DNA from: Rotaria macrura | Taxonomy: Eukaryota > Rotifera > Eurotatoria > Philodinida > Philodinidae | NCBI GenBank assembly: GCA_900239685.1 | Contig: OENT01000632.1 | Coordinates: forward strand, 26,762-90,761 | Reading direction: 5' to 3' | Length of the DNA: 64,000 nt | Shown: positions 1-12,400 of the stretch, piece by piece | Position numbering within the stretch: position 1 is the first letter of the stretch | Layout: every line of letters starts with the position of its first letter | Notes under the pieces: model-generated | The model's database searches: none | What the model was told of the DNA's origin: nothing | The model's input: the letters and a program-made list of their open reading frames with translations, nothing else | Translations under genes and position numbers: made by a program

Positions 1-2321
1 AATATACTTCAACAACGATCACAGGTCGGGTTGTGACCAGGACATACTCGGCATCTTAAAAAGCTAACCTTTTTTTCTGAAAACCAAGCGACAGACGACC
101 CTTGGATTTTCCTATAGCCTCTATTTAGAATTATCTCACGGATAGACAGAACTGGCACTCGATTTCAATGCTTCTCCTCGCCAAAAAATAACAAATGTTT
201 TGATTTCTCTTGTATTTTTGTTGTATTATCGATTCTGCTAGGTCCATTTCACGAGGGCACATCCTGTGTAACATTGCATAAAACAATAGCCGTCGACGAA
301 CATTACGGGCGAACATTGTTTCAGTGTGTACCTCATGGGTTATCATACGAATTCGTTAGCTACGGTTCGAAAGTGATAATTGGCTTATGCATACGCTTAG
401 AGAGAAATGGACGTGAACTAATTGATAGAACTACCTTCTTGGGTCTAATTTTTCGCACATATTTCTTATCTTTCGAAACCAATATGATAGAAACGATATG
501 AATGAACCAATCTGTTCTGGATTAACTTGAAACATCTTCTGCTTCTTAGGCAACAAACTAATTTCACTTAGAACTCGCTTGCATATTAATCGTACAAATA
601 AGCGATTCCAAGAATGATCGTGCGAATTATTTCGTCTCGTCCATCACAATTACTTACTTTCAAGGTATATGCTGCCAAAAAGTGATGTGAAATAGACAAA
701 TTTTCAATGAAAGAAGAAAAAAAAATTTACTGAAGGCCTTTTAAATTTATCACTCTATTGCGACACAAACCTTATGAAGTGATGAGTTGTAAAATGAATA
801 TTGACGATAATAAGTATGTGATTAATTGAAAGATTTCAGAAGAAAAATTCAATAAACAAATGTATTCGATTGATCTTACACATGAAAGGTAAATGATTCG
901 ATTCTTTGATTCTCAATTAACTTAGACACAGTTGTCTCTTTGAATGTATTGAACAAAAATGTTTTTTTCTTCCTCTCTAACATGATTGAAAACAGCTGAC
1001 TCTTTGTGTGTACAGCAAAGGAATAGAATACATTCAATTCTGAATTTTGTGATGTTATACATTGCAATACGAATTTGTTAGCTGCTATGACAGAATTATT
1101 TTGATGAATACTTTTTCCTAGCATGTATCTGAAGAGCGCTGAATGCTACAAGAGCAGGAAAAAAACAGCGCTTACGTCAGATTAGAAATGAAACCATGAA
1201 ATAGAGTTTATTCGTGTGGGTATCTGTCGCAGGAGAGCGTTTCATATAAATAATCGTGTAGTCTTGCCGTAGTCAAGGGAAGCTAATTTTTTTTACAGAG
1301 AATTAGAAATACGAATGCCTCCTCTTCATTGGACATAGTTCCGCCTAAGAATCAATACAAGGATTACAAAAGATCGCTAGAGTAATAAAGGAAATTTCAT
1401 GTCGGAACTAAGTGGTATGAGTCACTGTTGGTGCGGTCGCATAACGCTAATGAATTATAAGAGTGCAACTTGGCTCCTTCATGTAAGTCAACATTTTTCT
1501 GATCAGGTTTTTCCGATCTCTTACTGAAAAAAATTTTGTAATGAGCCTGAGTAATATACCATACGATGCAGATTAGTATTGTATAGGAAAGTTTGCCTTC
1601 TCGGTCACATGTGAATCTCGTGCAGCTTTCAACTTACTGTACACGTTATGAGCTCTTGATTTCCTGTAGCAATTTGAATTTTGCAGCGAAGAACATAGCT
1701 TCAATAGTGACCAAATATATCAAAAAGCCGATTATTTCTTTGCTCGTTGAATTGATCGTCTTTTGCCGACAAAAATCAATATGACAGTTGTTTTTTAGAT
1801 TTTTTTTCTAAGCACAATTTCAGGTAGTTAGAGCGCTGAACCAGAAACGTGCATTTTATATCATAAATAGAGCAAAATGATGTGCGTTACATAGCGCTTG
1901 AACGAACTTCGTCTCTCTCTCAGTTTTTGAGATCAATGAAGAACATTGTGTTAAAGAAGTAATGATCTTTCGGTAGGACAAGCCGATTGAATGAATTTGA
2001 TAGCCATAGATTATATCGGAATGTCAAGAATATCTATGTTGCAGATTTGATTTTAGTCAAATGAAACTAATGAATATAGAAAATAAATGTTGACAAGGCC
2101 TAGTATGTATTCGTTGTATGATGTTGAAAAATCAACGGATATTATGTTGACAATAAAATCTCTCGGAATGAAGTTCTTCTAGGACAAAGAAAAATCTCAT
2201 ACGAAAGTCTCTTGTGGTTGTATTGAAATACAGAAAAAAAAACCATGGGTATTCAAATCTACATAAGAACAGGAGCGAGAGAATGAAAAAAATGGGAGCT
2301 CAAGATTTTGAAGTTGTTCAT
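1..2321. other. Region without recognisable gene
   Basis: AT-rich sequence. Open frames are short, run in both directions, and resemble no family I recognise. A stretch around 274-501 is open for 75 codons, but I see no supporting splice signals or motifs. It lies downstream of the minus-strand NDUFB4 gene, so it is most simply intergenic or 3' flanking sequence. Confidence 0.5.
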
Positions 2322-2821
2322 TCAAAAATACGCTTTGAAGTCTGGTCGTTCAGCATATGGAACTTTTCCAGCATTACAATCATTGTTATATTGATTCTAA
2401 GAAGTAATAAAACATAGATGAATGAAAAAGAAGAAGTAAATCTTCGAAAAATGTATACTTACACGTTGTTTTTGGGTGAAATATTGTAATAATCCAGCAG
2501 CGAGAAGAAACAGTCCTGGTGCAAGAAGTATTCTTGGTGATGTGTATAAATAACGATAACTATTTTGTTGATATGCATAGAGACGAGTGTTTTGTGGATC
2601 AACCTAATGAGAAAATAACACAATCGTTAGACATGTCAGATTAGAAATTATCCAGATTGAATCTATCTTACAAAGTGTCCAGGTACACTTAGAAGAAATG
2701 GATTTCTATAACGTTTAAGAAATTCTGCTTTTGTTGCTGCACGTAATTGTGCACGTTTCTGTATTAGTTTTATTTCATCGGATGTCAAGTCCCATTCCGA
2801 TGGAACGGCTCTTGCAGACAT
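2322..2821 (-). CDS. NDUFB4: NADH dehydrogenase 1 beta subcomplex subunit 4 (complex I B15)
   Basis: Accessory single-pass subunit of mitochondrial complex I, inner membrane. Three exons join in phase 0: 2821-2672 (50 codons, starting MSARAVPSEWDL), 2603-2463 (47 codons) and 2396-2322 (24 codons plus stop), giving 121 aa against about 129 in mammals. Both introns have GT..AG ends (68 and 66 bp). The N-terminal half has the basic RAQLRA..KAEFLKRY helix typical of the family. Exon 2 carries the single hydrophobic span (ILLAPGLFLLAAGLL). The short tail ends KAYF. The start is the first ATG after an in-frame-stop-rich leader. The gene is divergent from SERP1, 371 bp away. The last exon rests on splice signals and length alone, so it is the least certain part. 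Confidence 0.8.
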
Positions 2822-3390
<569 letters not shown>

Positions 3391-4199
3391 ATGTGAACAT
3401 TCTATCATCGTCTATGTCTTTAGTTTTTTTCTCTTCGTTCCTTCTTTGAAATGTTCTCTGGTTTTTTAATCGCTTTGTTTTTTTTCTGGAAGAATGATTG
3501 TATGGAAACTGTTCATTAGATGATAAGATCAGTAAACCATTATCTTTTCTTCGTCATTACTATTATTATTATTATTATTGTTGTTGCTTTCTTGTTCCTC
3601 TCTACTTAATTGTACTTCATTAACAACGCAAACACTCGGACACAGACATATACATATATTTATATATACATACATCGATATTGATTTATATTCGGATGAA
3701 CATATCCATGAAATGAATTCCAGCACAAATAACGACATGATATTGGTATTGAAACAGTTTTTTGGTCGTTCGTATCTTTCTTGTTTTTAGTGTGGTGAAC
3801 ATTTTATTTCGTTGCTTTTCTTTTGTTTCGATTTTTATCATCCATAGTTGTCTTTCTTATTGATTTATTGGGTTTCTTTACATGATTTGTGTTTTGTAAA
3901 AAGCAGATGAAAAAGAATTTTTTCTATGATCAGAATGAAAAAGCTAGAAATAAATCAACGAAAGATATATATATATATAAATACATACATTTTTTATTTT
4001 ATTTTTTTTGCATGAATCATTTAATTTAAAGTATGATGATTTCTTTCTTCGCTTGTTAAAAGTGAGTAATAAGATAAATAAATAAAGCAGAGACAAAAAT
4101 AAGACACGAGCGAGTGAGAGTGTGCAAAAAGAAACCAGAAGATAAATAAAACAAGCAAACCAACAACTGCTTTTCCTTATTTCCAGATTTGTAGTGTTA
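3391..4199 (+). other. SERP1 3' flank and VTI1B 5' flank with simple repeats
   Basis: No gene is seen. The interval holds an ATT microsatellite near 3560-3580, TA-rich tracts near 3655-3670 and 3966-3980, and an AATAAA-like signal near 3951 (aaataaatc) that could end the SERP1 transcript. The last ~100 bases are AG-rich leader just before the VTI1B start codon. Confidence 0.5.
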
Positions 4200-7100
4200 A
4201 TGGCTGACGCAGCTAGTTTGAAACAGCGATTATCATCAATCGTCGATCAGATTACACAAGATGTTCAAAGCATTGAATTAAGTAATTATTTATAAACAAA
4301 ATTTTAATAGAAGAAAGAAAACTTTCATTAAACTATATATCATGTTTTTTTTTCTATAGCACGAAATTTAAGTTCTAAACATCGTGTGGAAAATTCAATC
4401 GCTGAAGCAACTAAATTAGTACGTCTACATTTAATATTCAAGAAACAGATTATTTTCAATAGTGCATTTATTTTACAGGCTCGCGATCTTGAACGTCTTG
4501 ATCCATCGTACGGACGTGAATATAAGAAAAGGATTGATGAAAATCGTCAACGTTTAGTATGTTCTAATGGTCTATTTGAATATTTAAAGCAAAAATTAAA
4601 ATGAATAATTTCTTTAGGAAAATGTTAGTAAAATTCCTGTACATGGTGCATGGAATTCTGGATTCGATTCAGAAACTGACGTTAGTTTCATAATAATGAA
4701 GAGTTTATTATCGTAACAAAAGAAGATTTTCAATTAATTTTCTAATTTCTCCTGTAGAAACTTGGACAACAACAACGCGATTTACTTCTACGTGGTCATG
4801 CTTCATTAGTACGTACTGGTGAATCATTACATACATCTCGTGAGATAGCTCACGAAACTGAACAAATGGGACAAGAAGTAATGTCCAATTTAACAACACA
4901 ACGTGAATCACTTTTACGTACACAGAATAAAGTAAAGAAAAATATTTCATTGCCGATATGGGAATGTTGTTTTCTAGTTAAATGAAGGAAATGAACATTT
5001 GAAAAGTGGTAGTAAAACACTTCGATTAATGTATAGCAGGTAAAGTACTAAAGATTTTTTCGTCGATTTCGAATGAAAAATAATCTATGAATTTATTCGT
5101 CGAATGTTTCTAATCACTGTAAAAACTCTTGAATTCATCATCGATCTCAGTAGAAAAAAATATCCATTGAATCACTTAATTCGATGGTCGCGTTTCATTG
5201 ATTTTTATTTTCAAAATAGAAATTTAATGAGAACAACTAGTTGAGAATAATACAATAGTTTGCATGTGGTAGATTGATGCTTACTAAAACTATTTCTATG
5301 TTTGATTTATATCTATTTTATCATTGTTTGATAAGAACCTGATATGGGACGGATGATTAGAGGAGAATTAAATAATATTCCTGTATTCTATTATTGAAAC
5401 AAGAGAAAAACTATCAGAAATCAAGGTTCTCTAGGATATCGAATGTTCAGTGATTTTCAACACAGGATTTATCCAAAGGCAGCCAGACGTTAAGTCAATT
5501 CATCAGAGGTAATCATGTGAATTCACAGCTTCTACAAGTGGAATATTCTAGTAGTTGAGTTTTAGTAGACATTGTTGGATTGGTAAATAAAAATAAAGTG
5601 AACCAATCAATTACACGTATTACATAGAGAAATACGTTTTTGAAAGTATGTGAACTTGTACTTAACCCTTAAATGCTGAAGGGAGTTTTTCTTGCCACAA
5701 AAGAAAAACAACAAAAAAAAATAGAGTTGCTGTACCCTGAATATGCTGATACTATTGCTAAAACGAACATGCTTTATCAGAAATGTTGCACGTTTATAAA
5801 AGCCTGAAAGAAAAGATTTTTGTCTAGATGATCCTCAAATTGTCCTGGAACTTCCAATCACAACAGATGCTGTGCTGTTGAGATATTGAAAAATTTAGTT
5901 CCTCTTCAACATACTTTACTTCCAGAAGTAAACAAGATTATAATAGCGTATCAGTTATTTAGAAGAAGAAAAAAGTTGACTCGAAATTCCATTGTTTCGA
6001 TTTTGATACGAAGTTGAATATGTCATTCAACGAAGATTTCCTTTACGATAATGTCCGGCGTTAGTGGGATAATTTGAAATTGAACAGTTCTTTTTATCAG
6101 ACACCTTGATCCTATGCTGCACAATATCGCTGAAAAAAACAAAAGCTCTTTCGTTACTTATATGAATAAACAGAAGTCCAGAATAGAATAGTCATATTTA
6201 AAAACGTAACGAGCCATGAAAGACACATCTTCCAGAAAAATGTAGACTTTTACGTATGAGCCATTCCACGTAAGTGAACACCAAAATCATAGAAACGCTG
6301 CTCAAACGAAATCGTCAGATGTTTCTCGATCTACACTTCTTTTATAGAAGGAAGCATTTTATGAACTTCGGCGGTAGCCCGTTTCGCAAAATATGGAACC
6401 GTTGAATTTTTATAGAAATTTTACGGAAACCCCTAAAAATCGACACTTCGCCGAAGGGGATCTAGTCGGGCTCTTATCTCCAGAACGGCTTTATAGATTG
6501 AGCTGAAACTTCAGCTTAAATTGTTCAATCATAGTTTTTGTATGACTCATCCGACACTAGATAAAATCTACTAGTTTGCAAACTTTGGCGCCTCATAACT
6601 TTTGATACGAATTAGATAGCTGCTTAAAATTTTTATTACGAATAGACTGTATAAGGATGTATATCCCCTATAAATTTCATCCAATTATATACTACCTTTC
6701 GATCAACAGAACTCTCTCTAAAATGGCATTTTAATGAGAACTCCGACTTTTCGATACGGTTTTCGCCCAAGAAAAAGTGTAAATTTCGGGCTAGGTTTGT
6801 CAAGTTTGAAGGGCCATCTGAGATGTACTGCTTGGTTTCTAAAATCAGCCCATGCCGTCCAGAAACGACTTGATACGGAATTCATTCTTCGGATCCAAAA
6901 GCTCACTTTGCGGGTAGTTCATTCATGCGAATCTCACGATCGGCTGACATTAGAAAACTGAAAATTATGGTACGAAGAGATGTCATTGAATGTTTAGTCT
7001 GGTAAAAAATTCAACTCGCTAAATAATTCCTACTTCAATGGTAACCGTCGACAAAATCATGGATTTCGCAGCGTCGGATATCCCCGAAAATGAGTTCGGC

Positions 7101-9249
7101 AGAGATTGAACTCATTTCATTTAAACCGTGTACTCGGAACTTTTTTATAAAAATTTGCCTGGGTTATAGCAGAATAGTTTGAGTAGCGTCATCAGAAAAC
7201 AGTAAAAAATGACTCCTTTATATAGAAAATGTACGAAAACTCGTTCAGAAATAATTAGAAAAGCTTAATCATCTATAGTACATTCTATCCAGCTTAAACC
7301 AACATGCAATTCTCTGTTCAATNNNNNNNNNNNNNNNNNNNNNNNNNNNNNNNNNNNNNNNNNNNNNNNNNNNNNNNNNNNNNNNNNNNNNNNNNNNNNN
7401 NNNNNNNNNNNNNNNNNNNNNNNNNNNATTGAACAGAGAATTGCATGTTGGTTTAAGCTGGATAGAATGTACTATAGATGATTAAGCTTTTCTAATTATT
7501 TCTGAACGAGTTTTCGTACATTTTCTATATAAAGGAGTCATTTTTTACTGTTTTCTGATGACGCTACTCAAACTATTCTGCTATAATCCAGGCAAATTTT
7601 TATAAAAAAATTTCTGAGTATACGGTTTAAACGAAATGAGTTCAATCTCTGCCGAACTTATTTTCGGGGATATCCAACACTGCCAAAATCCTAATTTCGG
7701 CGAAATCCATGATTTTGTCGAAGGTTACTATTGAAGTAGGAATTATTTAGCGAGCTGAATTTTTTACCAGACTAAACATTCAATGACATCTCTTCGTACC
7801 ATAATTTTCAGTTTCCTAATGTCAGCCGATCGTGAGATTCGCATGTATGAACTACCCGCAAAGTGAGCTTTTGGCTGCGAAAAATGACTTCCGTATCAAG
7901 TCGTTTCTGGATGGCATGGGCTGATTTTAGAAACCAAGCAGTACATCTCAGATGGCCCTTCAAACTTGTGAAGCCTAACCCGAAAATTACACTTTTTCTT
8001 GGGCGAAAACCATATCGAAAAGTCGGAGTTCTCATTAAAATGCCATTTTAGAGAGAGTTCTGTTGATCGAAAGGAAGTATATAATAGAATGGAATTTGCA
8101 GGGGACATACATAGCTACAAACTATATAGACAGGGAAAATTTCAAGCCTCTGTACCATTCCTATCACGAACTGTGAAACACCAAAAGTGCCTAAAATGTG
8201 AGGCTTTCCTGATATTCGATTAGACACAAAAATATTATGATTGAACAATTTAAGCTGAAGTTTCAGCTCAATCTATAAAGCCGTTCTGGAGATAAGAGCC
8301 CGACTAGATCCCCTTCGGCGAAGTGTCGATTTTTAGGGGTTTCCGTAAAATTTCTATAAAAATTCAACGGTTCCATATTTTGCGAAACGGGCTACCGCCG
8401 AAGTTCATAAAATGCTTCCTTCTATAAAAGAAGTGTAGATCGAGAAACATCTGACGATTTCGTTTGAGCAGCGTTTCTATGATTTTGGTGTTCACTTACG
8501 TGGAAGGACTCATATATACTCTTGAAGTGGATATTATTGAAATTATTTGGATGTCTCTTGAAAGCACATTTGACTTTCAAGAGTTAATAGAGATCGAAGA
8601 TTTTTTATAAATAGTTTTGCTTACGATGCGTAGAGAGTGCTACACATTTATTTCATTTGTTAGACATTTGGTGCTTGTCTTAACTTTTCAATCGATACGA
8701 TGTTTATCAGAAATCTTCATTTTATTAACAGATGACAATTCTTATCAGATTTTATTTTCGTGAAGAACTGGATGCAAACTTCAATGACTCAAATCTTTTT
8801 GTAGTGTTAGATGAAGAAACAGAAATACTTTCAGGACGTTCGGAAGTTACTCTGATCTAAATAATGCACATAGTCTTAATTCAGAAGGGATTAATCGATT
8901 GAAAAACGCACTCATAAATTACAAATGAATAAAAAAGCAATCATTTGCCTGTACAGAAAACAACATTGTCATAAGTGAATTGATAAATTCTATTCAATTA
9001 ACACATCAAAACGCGAAGAAATAATTATTTCTATTGAAAATTTACATTTGATAGAATTTCGTAATAAGAGTCAACGTTCGAATAACGAACTATTCTCAAA
9101 GATACGATACGCGAAAAGAAAAACAACAGAATTCATCTCTCATCTATTTATTTAGAGTCATAATGAACAAAGTACTGCTGATCACAATTATCCTTGTTGA
9201 ACTTGGCATATTAGGTGGCATCATCTATTGGAAATTTTTCTCTAAATGA
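4200..9249 (+). CDS. VTI1B: Vesicle transport v-SNARE VTI1B-like (Qb-SNARE)
   Basis: Qb-SNARE of Golgi/endosome/lysosome fusion. Seven exons join in frame: 4200-4281, 4360-4418, 4479-4556, 4618-4680, 4758-4931, 4978-5039 and 9156-9249, predicting 203 aa (mammalian VTI1B is about 232). Five introns are 46-78 bp, but intron 6 is 4.1 kb and contains a large palindromic insertion. An N-terminal helical region includes ARDLERLDPSYGREYKKRI. The SNARE heptads follow, with the zero-layer glutamine in NLTTQRESLLRTQ. The last exon encodes the tail anchor NKVLLITIILVELGILGGII, matching the family's ILLELAILGG anchor. The C-terminal anchor exon depends entirely on correct splicing of the 4.1 kb intron. 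The N-terminal helices are shorter than usual. Confidence 0.85.
6254..8515. mobile_element. 2.3 kb palindromic (foldback-like) insertion in VTI1B intron 6
   Basis: Two arms of about 1.07-1.09 kb are inverted copies of each other, with their inner ends at the assembly gap (…tctgttcaat / attgaacagag…). The arms are not identical. The right arm has an extra ~18 bases near 7680-7697, and the segments 6545-6715 and 8055-8235 have diverged strongly, with only scattered matches. Outer ends are near 6254 and 8515 (atgagcc…ggactcat). No clear target duplication is visible. No transposase is encoded; the open frames within the arms are mirror copies without recognisable domains. A diverged relative of the arm end lies at about 48110-48560. 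Confidence 0.75.
7323..7427. other. Assembly gap (105 N)
   Basis: A run of N sits exactly at the centre of the inverted repeat, consistent with an assembler failing to resolve the hairpin centre. The real distance between arms is unknown. Confidence 0.95.
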
Positions 9250-9467
9250 AATAAACTCTATATTTTTCTTTTTTTCCCCTGTTTGCAACTTGATCATCTT
9301 TTCTTTTGTTGTCAGTTGATTATTTTTCTTTCATTTTATTTTTCCTAATCATGTAATTTTTTTCTTTTCTTTTTTGTTTCTTTTCAATACGATGAATATT
9401 ATGTGTTATTTATTAAATGTTCTAGATTTATCTCTTGTCTTAGAAGTTTGTTTTTGTCCTATTTCAA

Positions 9468-12400
9468 ATGAGTAGTAATCTATCAGTACAATGGGAAAAA
9501 TTATTACGACCTGGAATATTAACTGTAAGAATTCGAGGATTAATAAAAGAAATCAATGAAAAGACTCTGTTTTTTTATTTTCATTCTTATAGTTATTCTA
9601 TCGAGAATATCCATTAATGGAATTACATGAAGATGCTTGTCAACGTATTCAAGAATTTCTATATAAAATTCTTCGTTTTCTTCTTCGACGATATCCACAT
9701 CGAGCCGAACTTGAACAATGGTAGGTTGAATGACATAGATCATTTGTTTATAGCTATAGAATTGATTTCGACGAAAGAAGAATAAAAAACATAGAGAATC
9801 ATATACGTTTGTTAGTGTAAGATTGTCTATAACAAACGATGTCATTGAAAATGACTAAACTTAGACAATGGTAAATTGCACATATGTACGTCTCTTTTAT
9901 TCATGAACTTCATTTTTTTTAAATAATATTGTAATGAAACAATGGTAGCGGCGTAATAGCATGGATCTGTTATGTAGATCCAATGATTTATATTATTTGT
10001 TAGTAATTTGTGTTAAGTTTATTTTTAACAATGTACTAGGACATATCGTTAATCAATATGACAAACAAAATAGTTGATTGATTTCACAGAACGTTTTCCT
10101 ATTGATGTCGGAAATTTTCTTTTAGAATATTTACACGTACTGATGATTTATTTTCATTGATGAATGATAAAAAAAATTAAAATTCAACTAGTGCACTGTT
10201 AAGTTCCATTGCCGTATGTATACTTTAGGAACAAATGAATGAACTTTACGTTTCAAATATAGAAAACTCATTATACCCAATAGTTTTCATTAAGTTGTCA
10301 AACTATACGAGAATGTTTATATTAATTTATCTTTTTCTTTTCGTCTTTCTTCTTACAATGTCTGAAAAGATCAATCAAATAAGCCATTACTTATGATAAA
10401 TATCATATTGCTCTGAAACGTCTACATCTTCGTAATGCGTATATATGCCCAGTAGTTATTTTAACCTTCGTCAATTTCTACTTTGGGTACAACGTTCATG
10501 TCGACATTTGTCTCTATCAGGAATTGATCAAAATGATTTTCGATGATAAACTATAACTAAAGAAAAATATTTTTCACGATAACAGATTCATTTGTCTATT
10601 CTCGGATCTCATGTGTGCATCTTGTTCATTTTATTGTAATAACAATAAGAAGAATTGATTGTTGTCAAGCTATTTTTTTGTTTGTCATTGTTAACAATCA
10701 TTAGTAATTCATATTAAAAGATTTTTCTCGTTTTTTTTTTCTCTTATTACGACCGAAATTCTCATTCAATAAAAGGTCACGCAATAAAAATGAAAGAATG
10801 CAACAATACATCGATGTATTTCTTCTTTTTCTCTCTTCTCGATATCATTCATAGTTTTTTTCTCTTCTTCTTGGACTATAAACATTAGTTGTCGATATTT
10901 TCTTCCGTCTGTTATTTAGGCTTATTTTGCTTAGAAAATAATTATCTCTGAATAGCAAAAAAAAAAAAAGGAAAAAAAGAACCGTCTGGCTTTGTTTTTT
11001 TTTATAGGCTGTATATCAACTATCCAGAAGCACAATATGCATTGAATCGTAGTAGTCGAAAACGAATTTTTTCCATTGATCAACTTCAAACATTAATTCA
11101 TAAAGTTAGCATTAAAATTTAACAAAACAAAACATGAACTAGTTATTCTTATTCATAGGAATTCGGTACACATAATGAAATGGATATTAGTTATTTAGCA
11201 ACAACACTTGAACATAGTACTAAAGATTTACTTAAAGTTTGTAGAAAAACAAGATTTTTTTCTTCATTTTTATTAGTTTAATATTTAATTAAAAACTTTC
11301 AGCTTGCTCATGATTATGTTAATCGTTTGGGAAAAAATGAAATTATAGCTAATGATATTGATTTAGTAATGAATGCTGATACGGTAGAGATTGCTTTTTT
11401 ATATTTTGTTGCATTTGAAAGAAATATAGTTTTTGTTTTTATTCATTGATTCTTTGAACAGATTTTTCTTGAAATTCTTCGTTCGGATTCAAATTCAACA
11501 ACAAATACTTCATCATCTAACTATTGTATAGATACATCCATAGCTGCGATGTCATATAATGAATTAATAAGACATTTTATTATAACGGAAACACAATATA
11601 AAGATGATTTAGAGTTATTAATCAAATTCTTTCGTAATCCAATTCGAAATTTTTTTAATCATGATCCTGAGGTTTGTAGAAATCGAATATGTTTGTATTT
11701 CATCTTCTAAGATTTACAACGAATTTCATCATTTGGATAACAATTATTCTAGATTATAGGCAATGTTTTTGGTTGTTTGGATGATATTTATGAATTAACA
11801 ATAAGATTTTTGTCGGATCTTGAAGATGCAAAAGAAATGAGAGATGATATTACGAAAAGTATTTCACTCTATGAACCATTTCAAAATTTTATAGAAGTAA
11901 GTTATTCAATGACTTTACGAGATTTTTGCGCAATGTATGTGACAGTTATATAGAAGTTAATAAACAATTAAACTTTCGTGTACGTACTTCGATTGTACGG
12001 GTGTAAAAATAGGATAGCTTCATGTTACTAAGATATATATTTATATGCAGGAAAGTCAGTTCTCGAGAACTTGTCAATGTTTCATGTCTACTGTCAACGT
12101 ACACCACATGCATGTTAGTTTTAGGTCATTCTATAACAGGATGCAAAGTAACATAGCCCTATGGCATACTAGGGCTTTGGTACACACATAATTATATAGA
12201 ATGTCGTGCAGCTAGTTTGCACGTAGGATACATTGACATGCAAGTTAAAATAACTATGAAGATCTAGGCCATAACTTTACCATTTTTTGTTCAAGTACAA
12301 CGAAGTACACTAGTTTCTTGTTTTGTTTCCCTCGATTTCTTACTTGATTGAATCAATCGTTGACTATCATTTGTATGACAGTCTGAAATGTTAATGGCTC

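Noticed and set aside
6734-8223. Several 60-75 codon open frames on both strands in the palindrome
   Set aside because: They are mirror images of each other in the two arms, have no recognisable domain, and are explained by the inverted repeat.
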